A stretch of DNA of 64,000 bases from Caproicibacterium lactatifermentans. GTDB taxonomy: Bacteria > Bacillota > Clostridia > Oscillospirales > Acutalibacteraceae. Below, piece after piece: positions 33,677 through 41,198 of the stretch (position 1 is the stretch's first letter; every line of letters starts with the position of its first letter). The stretch covers positions 186,001 through 250,000 of the forward strand of contig NZ_CP046051.1 of assembly GCF_013315815.1 (NCBI RefSeq), written 5' to 3'. The notes beneath the pieces are model-generated. The model did no database searches. It saw only the letters and a program-made list of their open reading frames with translations, and was not told the origin of the DNA. The position numbers and the translations under genes were made by a program.

Positions 33677-34933
33677 CTATACACTCTCGATTTCAACGTC
33701 TTTTACGAGGTTGGAATAGGGAATCTTCTCGCCATTTCTTTCTACATGCACATCCCATGCATCATTCGTATCCTCTACATACCGGCGGAGGATAACGGAG
33801 GCATACTTCGGGTCAAGTTCCATCATGTAACAAATCCGATTTAACTTTTCACAGGCCATGAGCGTGGAACCGGAACCGCCGAAAGTATCGAGGATGACAG
33901 CGTTCTCCTGGCTGGAATTCTGGATCGGATAGCCAAGGAGGTCGAGCGGTTTGGAAGTCGGGTGATCTTTATTTCGTTTTGGTTTATCGTAATTCCAGAT
34001 GGTCGTCTGCTTCCTGTCAGCGTACCACGGGTGTTTTCCATTCTGCAGAAAGCCATACAAAATCGGCTCGTGCTGCCATTGATAGTCGGAGCGGCCGAGT
34101 ACGAGACTGTTCTTTACCCAGATGCAGACACCCGCGAGATGAAAGCCTGCGTCGATGAAGGCCTTCCGGAAGTTCAGGCCTTCCGTGTCCGCATGGAACA
34201 CATAAGCCGCGCCGCCTTTTTCGAGATGGTCAGCCATGTTCTTGAAAGAAGAGAGTAGAAAGTTATAAAATTCCTCGCCCTTCAGGCTGTCGTTTTCTAT
34301 CGTGAGGCCGTCCGAGGCTTTGAAGGAAACTCCGTAAGGCGGGTCGGTTACGATGAGGTTGGCCCTCTTGTTGCCCATGAGCGTGTTCACGTCATCCGCC
34401 GAAGTAGCATCACCACACATGAGGTGATGTTTTCCAACTGTCCAGATGTCGCCGCGTTCCACAAATGACGCTTTCTCAAGTGCAGCGGAAAGATTGAAGT
34501 CATCGTCCTCGACGTTTTTTCCGGAGTCGTCGTTCATCAGCTTTTCGAGCTCATCGCTGTCGAAACCGAGAAGTGAAATGTCAAAGGACTCATCCTGCAG
34601 GTCGGACAGTTCAACGGAGAGCATCTCTTCGTCCCATCCGGCGCCCAGTGCGAGCTGGTTATCCGCGAGGATATAGGCCCGTTTCTGAGCATCCGTCAGG
34701 TTTTCGGCAAAGACACAGGGAACGGTGGTATAGCCTTCCTCACGTGCCGCCTGCACTCTGCCGTGGCCGACCAAGATGTTGTATTTGCTGTCGATGACGG
34801 CGGGAGAGACAAAACCGAACTCCCGAAGGCTGGCTCTCAGCTGCGCAATCTGTTCTTTTGAATGCGTCCTCGCATTCCGGGCATAGGGCACCAGTTTATC
34901 GATCGGTACCTGCTCAAATTTGGTTGTATCCAT
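33677..34933 (-). CDS. ParB-domain DNA (N4/N6) methyltransferase of phage
   Basis: A 418-residue fusion. Residues 1-110 form a ParB-like domain (IDKLVPYARNARTHSKEQIA, NILVGHGRVQAAREEGY). Residues 160-400 form an N6-adenine/N4-cytosine methyltransferase with catalytic DPPYGVSF and the SAM motif DTFGGSGSTLMACE. It probably methylates phage DNA to escape host restriction. It starts at 34933, directly after the small terminase stop, and is common between the two terminase genes in these phages. Confidence 0.9.
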   Translation of the reverse strand: MDTTKFEQVPIDKLVPYARNARTHSKEQIAQLRASLREFGFVSPAVIDSKYNILVGHGRVQAAREEGYTTVPCVFAENLTDAQKRAYILADNQLALGAGWDEEMLSVELSDLQDESFDISLLGFDSDELEKLMNDDSGKNVEDDDFNLSAALEKASFVERGDIWTVGKHHLMCGDATSADDVNTLMGNKRANLIVTDPPYGVSFKASDGLTIENDSLKGEEFYNFLLSSFKNMADHLEKGGAAYVFHADTEGLNFRKAFIDAGFHLAGVCIWVKNSLVLGRSDYQWQHEPILYGFLQNGKHPWYADRKQTTIWNYDKPKRNKDHPTSKPLDLLGYPIQNSSQENAVILDTFGGSGSTLMACEKLNRICYMMELDPKYASVILRRYVEDTNDAWDVHVERNGEKIPYSNLVKDVEIESV

Positions 34934-35485
34934 TTATATTCCCTTTCTGGCGCGGAGCAGCCGTTCCATGACGTCATCCTGCGGATTGAGGCCGCCGTAT
35001 TCTGTTGAGCAGTTCTCCTTCACAATCTGGAAGATTTCATCCCACAAGCGGTTGGCCTGATTCATATAATTGATGCCGATGTTTATGAAGGGAGAGGGAA
35101 TAGGCTTGCCGGTTGTCGGATGCTTCGAAAGGTATCCGAGCCTTGTCGTCATCTCTTCACACTGAATCCATCTTGCGGAGCACATCGCGTAGCGTTCCAA
35201 GAGCTGCGGCGAAACTTTCTGCGCGATACCGATTTTTTGGAGCCACTCCCAGGTTTCCCGGTAGATTTCACCGGCTTCGAGTGTCGAACCGTCATGCTGC
35301 TTGGCAGAAAGGAAGTCATGTGGCGTCGGCATGTCAGCACCTTCCATCTCCGGAATATCCAGTACCTCAAGCGGTCTGCCGCCCGGATTTCCGTTCGCGG
35401 CTTTCTCGGATACTGCAGATTTTTTGCGTCCAGCACCCGAACGTCTGCCGCCGCGGCCGCCGGTATTATTCGATTTCGTCGGCAT
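34934..35485 (-). CDS. Phage terminase small subunit, P27 family
   Basis: A 183-residue P27-type small terminase. A basic, glycine-rich N-terminus (GGRGGRRSGAGRKKSAVSEK) precedes the domain with SPQLLERYAMCSARWIQCEE. It recognises the packaging site. The start at 35485 fits GGTGAG upstream; a GTG at 35494 is inside the ribosome site. The IS3-family element ends about 110 bases upstream, so its normal operon promoter is now cut off. Confidence 0.88.
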   Translation of the reverse strand: MPTKSNNTGGRGGRRSGAGRKKSAVSEKAANGNPGGRPLEVLDIPEMEGADMPTPHDFLSAKQHDGSTLEAGEIYRETWEWLQKIGIAQKVSPQLLERYAMCSARWIQCEEMTTRLGYLSKHPTTGKPIPSPFINIGINYMNQANRLWDEIFQIVKENCSTEYGGLNPQDDVMERLLRARKGI

Positions 35486-35782
35486 ATTTCTCACCGCCTT
35501 CTTTTATTACCCTTTTGAATACGCTTTTTTCGCGCGCGTGAGGGGACGGCGCTTTCCGCTGAAGGAGTGTTTCATGATTTTGACCGCCCCTGATCCGTAC
35601 CCCGAAATTTGGACAGTCATTGATTGAAATTCGAGAGTGTGAAATCAAAATCATCACACAAATCGCAGAGTTGGAAATCAAGTTTTCGGACAGATAATAT
35701 AGTTTGCATCCACAGACCGGACAGATAATGCTATAATATCTGTATTTGAAATCATTTCTCTCTGCAAAAGGAGGAATTATCA

Positions 35783-36304
35783 ATGGCAAACAGCAGTAAT
35801 CGTGGGGGTTCACGTCCTGGTGCAGGCCGTAAGAAAAAGAATCCTGACGGCACATATGAGCATGCTGCGTTCTCTGCAGAACAACTCAAGGAACTCACGG
35901 ACTCGCCTCATGTGGCATATGTCTCAAGCAAAACAGTGTCATACACAAAAGCTTTTAAAGATGCAGCTTGGCAACGGTACTGCGATGGGGTCGATCCGAT
36001 ACAGATTTTTTCTGAGGTCGGCCTCAACCCGGAGACATTAGGACGTGCACGCATTCTCGGCTTTTTTAAGCTTCTGCGGCAAGCAAAAGGACGTGGCCTC
36101 GAGTTTACCGAAGGAAATGATCCTTATCCGGATGACAACGAGGATGCACCTCCACTGCCAGCGCCGCCTCGTAGGGCAAACAAAGGGCATCCTCCATTGA
36201 TGAGCGAGTCAGAAATAAACCATCTCGCTGCGAAGGTTGCCTACATGTCCCAAGAGATTGAGTTTATAAAAAAAATTATATTTGCGGAGAAGAAAGGGAA
36301 ATAG
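35783..36304 (+). CDS. IS3-family transposase OrfA (helix-turn-helix protein)
   Basis: A 173-residue OrfA with a basic leader (RGGSRPGAGRKKKNPDG), a helix-turn-helix region (DPIQIFSEVGLNPETLGRAR) and a C-terminal coiled coil (LAAKVAYMSQEIEFIKKIIF). It binds the IS ends and starts after AAAGGAGG. An A8 run near its end allows a -1 frameshift into orfB, giving the OrfAB transposase. Confidence 0.88.
   Translation: MANSSNRGGSRPGAGRKKKNPDGTYEHAAFSAEQLKELTDSPHVAYVSSKTVSYTKAFKDAAWQRYCDGVDPIQIFSEVGLNPETLGRARILGFFKLLRQAKGRGLEFTEGNDPYPDDNEDAPPLPAPPRRANKGHPPLMSESEINHLAAKVAYMSQEIEFIKKIIFAEKKGK
36268..36274 (+). promoter_or_regulatory. Programmed -1 frameshift site of the IS element
   Basis: In the orfA frame ATA-AAA-AAA-ATT, the heptamer A-AAA-AAA sits exactly in the X-XXY-YYZ phase. 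After a -1 slip the frame (NYICGEEREIAMYMNG) runs without a stop into orfB at 36307. This is the usual way IS3 elements make OrfAB. Confidence 0.75.
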
Positions 36305-36306
36305 CC

Positions 36307-37368
36307 ATGTATATGAATGGTTCCCCAGAAGTCCGCTACCGCATCATAAATGAAACCATTAGCCAGGATGACAATCTTCTGAATATTTCTTATCTTTGTG
36401 AAATAGCAGGCGTATCTCGTTCGGGATTTTATTACTGGCGTGGACATCAGACCGAGCGGACAGCATCCGATGAGGCCGATCAAAGAGACTTTGACCTCAT
36501 TGTGGCTGCATACAATTTCCGCGGATATTCAAAAGGCGCACGCGGTATACACATGAGACTGCGGCATCAGGATCCCCCGGTGCTTATGAACACAAAGAAG
36601 ATTCGCAGACTGATGAAAAAGTATCACCTCGTATGTCCGGTACGAAAGGTAAATCCGTACCGCAAGCTCGGCAAGCGTCTACAGGAAAACAGGACAGCTC
36701 CGAACATACTAAACAGACAGTTTAAGTCATTTGGACCGCGCACTGTTCTGCTGACGGACATTACATATATTCCGAGACCGGTACACCGAGATAGCAGCCA
36801 ACGAGCTTACTATTATTCATACGTCTGTGTGATCATGGACGCATTCACAAAAGAAGTTTTGGCCTGTACCTGCAGTAACTCCTGTGATACAGATTTCGTC
36901 TTGGACACCGTAAATCAACTGATGGAAAAGCATGGGTCTGAACTTCACACGGACGCCCTGATCCATTCAGATCAAGGATGCCAATACACCAGTTCTAAAT
37001 TCGTTGCCATTCTGAATGATTACAACCTCCGTCAATCCATGTCCCGCAGAGGAAATTGTTGGGACAATGCACCGCAGGAAAGCCTATTTGGACACATGAA
37101 GGATGAACTGCCACCGGTTGGATCTTATGGACATGCAGTAATTGCTGAACGTGTTTACGCTTGGATTGAGTATTATAACAACGACCGGTATCAATGGAGC
37201 CTTGCCAAGCTCTCGCCGTGTGAGTACTACAAGTTTGTCATGACGGGAATTTATCCGTTGGATACATTTGGGGGCGCTGCCCCCAACCCCCCGGAGTTTA
37301 ACGCTTTTGTTTCCGGGAAAGGCAAAGAAAAAGACGAAGCCAAAGCTCCGCCTTCCCCGCAAACCTGA
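36307..37368 (+). CDS. IS3-family transposase OrfB (DDE integrase core)
   Basis: A 353-residue DDE transposase. The N-terminal HTH_21-like part (YNFRGYSKGARGIHMRLRHQ) precedes the rve core with the acidic triad in LLTDITYIP, IHSDQGCQYTS and NAPQESLFGHMKDE. Spacing and the SMSRRGNCWDNAPQES block are classic for IS3. It is in the -1 frame to orfA with a 2-base gap, and the frame is intact, so the element may be active. Confidence 0.92.
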   Translation: MYMNGSPEVRYRIINETISQDDNLLNISYLCEIAGVSRSGFYYWRGHQTERTASDEADQRDFDLIVAAYNFRGYSKGARGIHMRLRHQDPPVLMNTKKIRRLMKKYHLVCPVRKVNPYRKLGKRLQENRTAPNILNRQFKSFGPRTVLLTDITYIPRPVHRDSSQRAYYYSYVCVIMDAFTKEVLACTCSNSCDTDFVLDTVNQLMEKHGSELHTDALIHSDQGCQYTSSKFVAILNDYNLRQSMSRRGNCWDNAPQESLFGHMKDELPPVGSYGHAVIAERVYAWIEYYNNDRYQWSLAKLSPCEYYKFVMTGIYPLDTFGGAAPNPPEFNAFVSGKGKEKDEAKAPPSPQT

Positions 37369-37579
37369 CAGCCCGCTCGGGTCGCTCTCCAGCGTTGCCC
37401 TATCCTGTCTGTCAGTAAAGCAGGAACATTATATCACGGATTCAGCTTTCGGATTTCAAGTTTGATTATTTTGTCCGAACAACGGGGTACACTTCACCCC
37501 GCCGGGCGGTGCAAAGTGTATATATTTTGGCTTCAACCGTATATGTTTTGGTCTGTACCACATTTTGCTACAAACCTAA

Positions 37580-37939
37580 TCACCCATGTGTGTGTCTGTC
37601 ACCCATTTCAAGATGAATTTTTGTGTGGCAGGACTGGCAGAGGCTCATAAGGTTGCTTTCCCTGTGGTCACCGCCTTGAGAGACGGGCAGAATGTGATGC
37701 ACCTCTTCCACAGGTGTCAGCCGTCCTTCCTTCTGGCACCGCTCGCACAGCGGATGCGCCGCGGCGTAGCGGTCGCGGATCCGCTTCCAAGCTCTGCCGT
37801 ACTTTTTGTTTGTGTCGGGACTGCGTGTGTATTTGTTGTACTGCTGTGCGGCAAGCCGCTGATGCTCCTCGCAGTACTGCCCGTCCGTGAGGTTGGGACA
37901 GCCGGGGTAGGAGCATGGACGCTTTGGTTTTCTTGGCAC
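37580..37939 (-). CDS. HNH endonuclease of phage packaging module
   Basis: A 119-residue HNH nuclease. A zinc-binding N-terminus (CSYPGCPNLTDGQYCEEH) precedes the HNH core CERCQKEGRLTPVEEVHHIL and NLMSLCQSCHTKIH. Such nucleases act with terminase in genome packaging in HK97-like phages. GTG at 37939 is chosen since AAGGAGGTGG lies 5-6 bases before it. It normally lies next to the small terminase gene; the IS3-family element now separates them. Confidence 0.9.
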   Translation of the reverse strand: MPRKPKRPCSYPGCPNLTDGQYCEEHQRLAAQQYNKYTRSPDTNKKYGRAWKRIRDRYAAAHPLCERCQKEGRLTPVEEVHHILPVSQGGDHRESNLMSLCQSCHTKIHLEMGDRHTHG

Positions 37940-38071
37940 TGCGCCACCTCCTTCGGACATACAAAAAGCCCTCACAGGATTGCTCCCATGAAGGCCGTTC
38001 TGTATTCTGCTTCGCTATTGTAATGATATCACAGGACGGGTGTGCCATACTGTGTCAAACCGTGCCAACTT

Positions 38072-38482
38072 TCAATCCGGGACAATAAAATTCTGCAAAG
38101 CCGACCCGTGTATGCGGTGTACCGTGCGAAGCGACACGTTCAGCATCCGTGATATCTCCTCCCAAGAGCAGTTGTCCAGGTAGCGGTAACGGAGTACCAG
38201 CTGCTCCTCACGGCTGGTGAGCCTGTCAATTGCCGTGTTGATGGTTTCCTTGAGACACACCAGATACGCCACCTTTTCCGCTACATCCCTTTGGATTGCA
38301 TCGATTTTCTCAAGGCATCGGACGAAAGGTGCCTCTGTCGGACGGTTTGGATTGTAATGGGGTTCAAAATTGCTGCCTGAGATGCCGCTCGATAGTTCCC
38401 TCCAGTAGTCAATCTCACGCAGGCGGCAGTTGATGAGTGCGTCCAGGTGCCGCGCCTGGTTCAGATATTCTTTTGCGGTCAT
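38072..38482 (-). CDS. Sigma-70 region-4-like phage regulator (DUF1492/ArpU type)
   Basis: A 136-residue protein. The N-terminal helical part (EYLNQARHLDALINCRLREI) and the C-terminal HTH (REEQLVLRYRYLDNCSWEEI, LNVSLRTVHRIHGSAL) match the DUF1492/ArpU-like family of late transcription regulators. Located just before the packaging genes, it likely turns on the late operon. It overlaps the upstream small gene by 4 bases. Confidence 0.82.
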   Translation of the reverse strand: MTAKEYLNQARHLDALINCRLREIDYWRELSSGISGSNFEPHYNPNRPTEAPFVRCLEKIDAIQRDVAEKVAYLVCLKETINTAIDRLTSREEQLVLRYRYLDNCSWEEISRMLNVSLRTVHRIHGSALQNFIVPD

Positions 38483-38706
38483 GCGTCCGCCTCCTTCTGC
38501 AGGGAGCGGATCAGCATCTCACCGTCTACACTTGTAAGTACCGAAAACCAGCTTGAACGAAAAAATCTCTCTATTTCGCCTTTGTCCGCCAGAGCGGATT
38601 TGTTTCTCGGATTTGCTTTGAGACATTTCAAAGCCGTCCGGTAATCCTTCACCGCATGGAGAATGATGGCGTTCGCCAGGTTCTCATAATTTGTAATGTC
38701 GCTCAT
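38479..38706 (-). CDS. Small phage protein of unknown function
   Basis: A 75-residue helical protein (NYENLANAIILHAVKDYRTA, IERFFRSSWFSVLTSVDGEM). I recognise the pattern as recurrent beside DUF1492 in clostridial phages but know no function. It is translationally coupled to the regulator by an ATGA overlap. Confidence 0.7.
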   Translation of the reverse strand: MSDITNYENLANAIILHAVKDYRTALKCLKANPRNKSALADKGEIERFFRSSWFSVLTSVDGEMLIRSLQKEADA

Positions 38707-38761
38707 ATTCGTACCTCCGAAATTTTGATTCTCGGATTGGCACGGATTTTCTTAGATTGTC

Positions 38762-40129
38762 TCAGATTTTCAAATCCGCTTTCACAGCGTCGATCAGTGC
38801 CGTCTGGGTATGCTCCTTCTGGGAGAGAGTTTTCACAATCCGCTCGTCAATCGTGCCTTTGGCAACGATGTGCTGTACCACCACGGTTTTTGCGGTCTGT
38901 CCCTGCCGCCAGAGACGGGCGTTGGTCTGCTGATAAAGTTCCAGACTCCAGGTCAGCCCGAACCACACGATGGCCGAACCGCCGCTCTGGAGATTCAGCC
39001 CATGTCCCGCCGATGCCGGGTGAATCAGCGCCACTGGAAACTCGCCATTGTTCCATCTGCGGATACTTGCGGTGTCATCCAGCCGGGAGAACGGGATATG
39101 CAGCTTGTGCAGCCTTTCCGAAATACGGATCAGGTCATGCTTGAACCAGTAGGCCACAAGAAGCGGTTTGCCGTTTGCGGCTTCGATGATGTCCTCCAGG
39201 GCGTCCAGCTTTCTTTGGTGTATCTCCAGAATGCTCTCATCATCGGCATAGATTGCACCGTTTGCCATCTGGCAGAGCTTTCCCGAAAGAGAAGCGGCGT
39301 TTGCGGCGGTTATTTCCTCACCGTCCAGGTTCAGCACCAGTTCCTTCTTCATCTTTTCGTATCTGGCAGTCTCGGCGTCCGACATCACCGCTTCAACCTG
39401 CGTCTCGATTTTCTCTGGCATCGTCAGGTGGTCGGTACATTTCATGGAAATGGTGATGTCGGATATTTTCCTGTAAATCTCGTCCTCGGCTCCCGGAAGA
39501 AGTCGGTAAGAGTAGACGATGGGACCGTTCATCCTGTCAGGAGTGAAATAAGTGTAACGGTACTGCCCGATAAATCTGCCGAGGCGTTTTCCCATATCCA
39601 GCAGTTTAAACTCCGCGAATAAATCCATCAGTCCATTGCTGGAGGGTGTGCCGGTCAAGCCAACGATACGTTTTACCTTTGGTCTTGCCTTCATGAGTGC
39701 CTTGAAACGCTTTGCCTTGTGGTTCTTGAAGGAGGACAGCTCGTCAATTACAATCATGTCAAAGTCAAAGGGAATGCCGCTGTCCTCGATTAACCATGGA
39801 ATATTTTCACGGTTGATAATCGTAATATTCGCTCCGGCGTTCAGAGCCGCCAGCCTTTCTGCGGGAGTTCCCACCGCGACCGAATACGTCAGCCCTTTCA
39901 GGTGATCCCACTTTTCGATTTCCGCAGGCCATGTGTTCTTCGCTACCTTGAGAGGCGCGATGATCAGAACCTTCTGCACCTCGAACAGCTCATACATCAG
40001 CTGATTGATTGCCGTCAGCGTAATGACGCTCTTGCCCATACCCATATCCAGCAGTATTGCGGTGATGGGATTCTTCTCAATGAAGTCGGCGGCATATTTC
40101 TGATAATCATGTGGAGAGTATTTCATCAA
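38762..40129 (-). CDS. Phage SNF2-type DEAD helicase
   Basis: A 455-residue SNF2/Rad54-like ATPase: Walker A-like LLDMGMGKSVITLTA, DELSSFKNHKAKRFKAL (motif II), GLTGTPSSNGLMDLFAEFKL, and C-terminal motifs with HPASAGHGLNLQSGGSAIVW and QTNARLWRQGQTAKTV. It belongs to the replication module, likely as a remodeler or helicase for phage DNA. It overlaps the VRR-NUC gene by 23 bases. Confidence 0.92.
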   Translation of the reverse strand: MMKYSPHDYQKYAADFIEKNPITAILLDMGMGKSVITLTAINQLMYELFEVQKVLIIAPLKVAKNTWPAEIEKWDHLKGLTYSVAVGTPAERLAALNAGANITIINRENIPWLIEDSGIPFDFDMIVIDELSSFKNHKAKRFKALMKARPKVKRIVGLTGTPSSNGLMDLFAEFKLLDMGKRLGRFIGQYRYTYFTPDRMNGPIVYSYRLLPGAEDEIYRKISDITISMKCTDHLTMPEKIETQVEAVMSDAETARYEKMKKELVLNLDGEEITAANAASLSGKLCQMANGAIYADDESILEIHQRKLDALEDIIEAANGKPLLVAYWFKHDLIRISERLHKLHIPFSRLDDTASIRRWNNGEFPVALIHPASAGHGLNLQSGGSAIVWFGLTWSLELYQQTNARLWRQGQTAKTVVVQHIVAKGTIDERIVKTLSQKEHTQTALIDAVKADLKI

Positions 40130-40388
40130 TCACACCTCCGATCTGCTCGATACTGTCAAGGAGATAAACTTGAAATCCTAATCGCCTTAACATCTCATGC
40201 CTTGCCAGCTGTAACGGACGCGGCTTTTCTCCGGGAGCCTTGACTTCCACAAAGCCGATATGACCGCCCGGTAAAAGTACAATGCGGTCTGGCATACCAT
40301 CGAAACCGGGTGAGGTGAACTTCGGCGCGATTCCGCCAGCCTGTTTGACCGCCAGAATCAGCTTCTTTTCAATTTCTTTTTCTCTCAT
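40107..40388 (-). CDS. VRR-NUC domain nuclease
   Basis: A 93-residue single-domain VRR-NUC protein, a PD-(D/E)XK nuclease fold. Motif residues: KFTSPGFDGMPDRIVLLPGG and GFVEVKAPGEKPRPLQ. Such small nucleases accompany SNF2 helicases in many phages and may resolve branched DNA. It overlaps both neighbours. Confidence 0.9.
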   Translation of the reverse strand: MREKEIEKKLILAVKQAGGIAPKFTSPGFDGMPDRIVLLPGGHIGFVEVKAPGEKPRPLQLARHEMLRRLGFQVYLLDSIEQIGGVIDEILST

Positions 40389-40924
40389 GGGCGTATCCTT
40401 TCTATGGGGTCGGCCAATTCAAAAGCGGCATAGGCGGCAGAAACAAAATTGTCGAGAGGTTTACCCTTGTAACTCCAGGCGGTCTTGCCATCTACACATA
40501 CGCTGTAGCGATTGCTGCCCTTGTTGTTGATAAACACCTTTCTGCCCTGATAAGTCAGCTGATAGTTTCCACACCAGTTCTTAGTCCACTGACGACGTGG
40601 AAAGCTGCGCTTCCGTTTGGCTCGGTTTTTCATCAGCCGCTCACGCTCTCTGGCGGCGAGGATATCGCCCTCCATAATTCCGGCGCAGATACAGCCGACT
40701 GCAACAGGTTCAAAATACTCATCATGGCTCATCACATGAACAAATCGTACTTGCGCACAATCGCAGAGTTCACAGGTGAACAGTTCAATGTGGTCTGCAT
40801 CCTCCTCTTCCTCGGCCACATCGTAAATGTAGTCACAATACCAGCCGGAGAGAGGCGCCCCCCATTCCTGAAGCCGCTTCTGACACCTGCGGACATATGC
40901 ACTGTCTATTTCATACATTGACAT
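40385..40924 (-). CDS. Phage protein of unknown function with cysteine-rich segment
   Basis: A 179-residue protein with an acidic patch (VAEEEEDADHIELF), a cysteine-rich segment (CELCDCAQ, later CICAG) that may bind zinc, and a small C-terminal domain (RKVFINNKGSNRYSVCVDGK). I do not recognise it. It starts after GGAGGT and overlaps the VRR-NUC start by 4 bases, so it belongs to the replication operon. Confidence 0.7.
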   Translation of the reverse strand: MSMYEIDSAYVRRCQKRLQEWGAPLSGWYCDYIYDVAEEEEDADHIELFTCELCDCAQVRFVHVMSHDEYFEPVAVGCICAGIMEGDILAARERERLMKNRAKRKRSFPRRQWTKNWCGNYQLTYQGRKVFINNKGSNRYSVCVDGKTAWSYKGKPLDNFVSAAYAAFELADPIERIRP

Positions 40925-41038
40925 TTTGATTTACCTCCGTGTTCTTAAAAACCTGAAAATCCTTACGCGCGTGCGTATGCGTGATTTACGGGTTCTGTAT
41001 AGTCTTTTTTATACATTTCCAATTTATATGCTTTTTCA

Positions 41039-41198
41039 GGAACACAGGAACAGAGCCTGTAAAGCTGCCTTGCGGCGGCACATTCGGTGTGTTCCTGACG
41101 GCGTTCCCGGAGTCTCACCTGGGAACACTGCCGGAAGTCGGGAACTGTTCCTGATTCGCACCGTTCCCGAAAAATCAGTCAGGAACATCGCCGGGAAC
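41039..41198. repeat. Cluster of ten GGAAC/GTTCC boxes, possible replication iterons
   Basis: GGAAC or its complement starts at 41039, 41047, 41091, 41103, 41122, 41141, 41147, 41163, 41182 and 41194. Many are extended to CGGGAAC, and 41141-41151 is an inverted pair. About 0.3 copies would be expected by chance in 160 bases. The cluster straddles the stop of the VirE-type primase gene and fills the 250-base gap before the next gene. It may be the phage replication origin or an operator array. Confidence 0.55.

Larger units (their letters stand above)
35597..37490 (+). mobile_element. IS3-family insertion sequence
   Basis: An element of about 1.9 kb with orfA and orfB on the plus strand, against the direction of the phage genes. 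The ends carry imperfect inverted repeats: GTACCCCGAAATTTGGACA at 35597-35615, and the reverse complement of 37472-37490, which reads GTACCCCGTTGTTCGGACA. The terminal sequence and gene layout resemble the IS150 group. I could not confirm a target duplication. It sits between the HNH and small terminase genes. Confidence 0.88.

Noticed and set aside
35466..35855. A 129-codon minus-strand frame across the IS3 left end
   Set aside because: It spans the junction of phage and IS sequence, so it is a chance product of the insertion.
35591..37500. A target-site duplication around the IS element
   Set aside because: Bases next to the inverted repeats (ATCC left, ACTT right) do not match, so no duplication is claimed.
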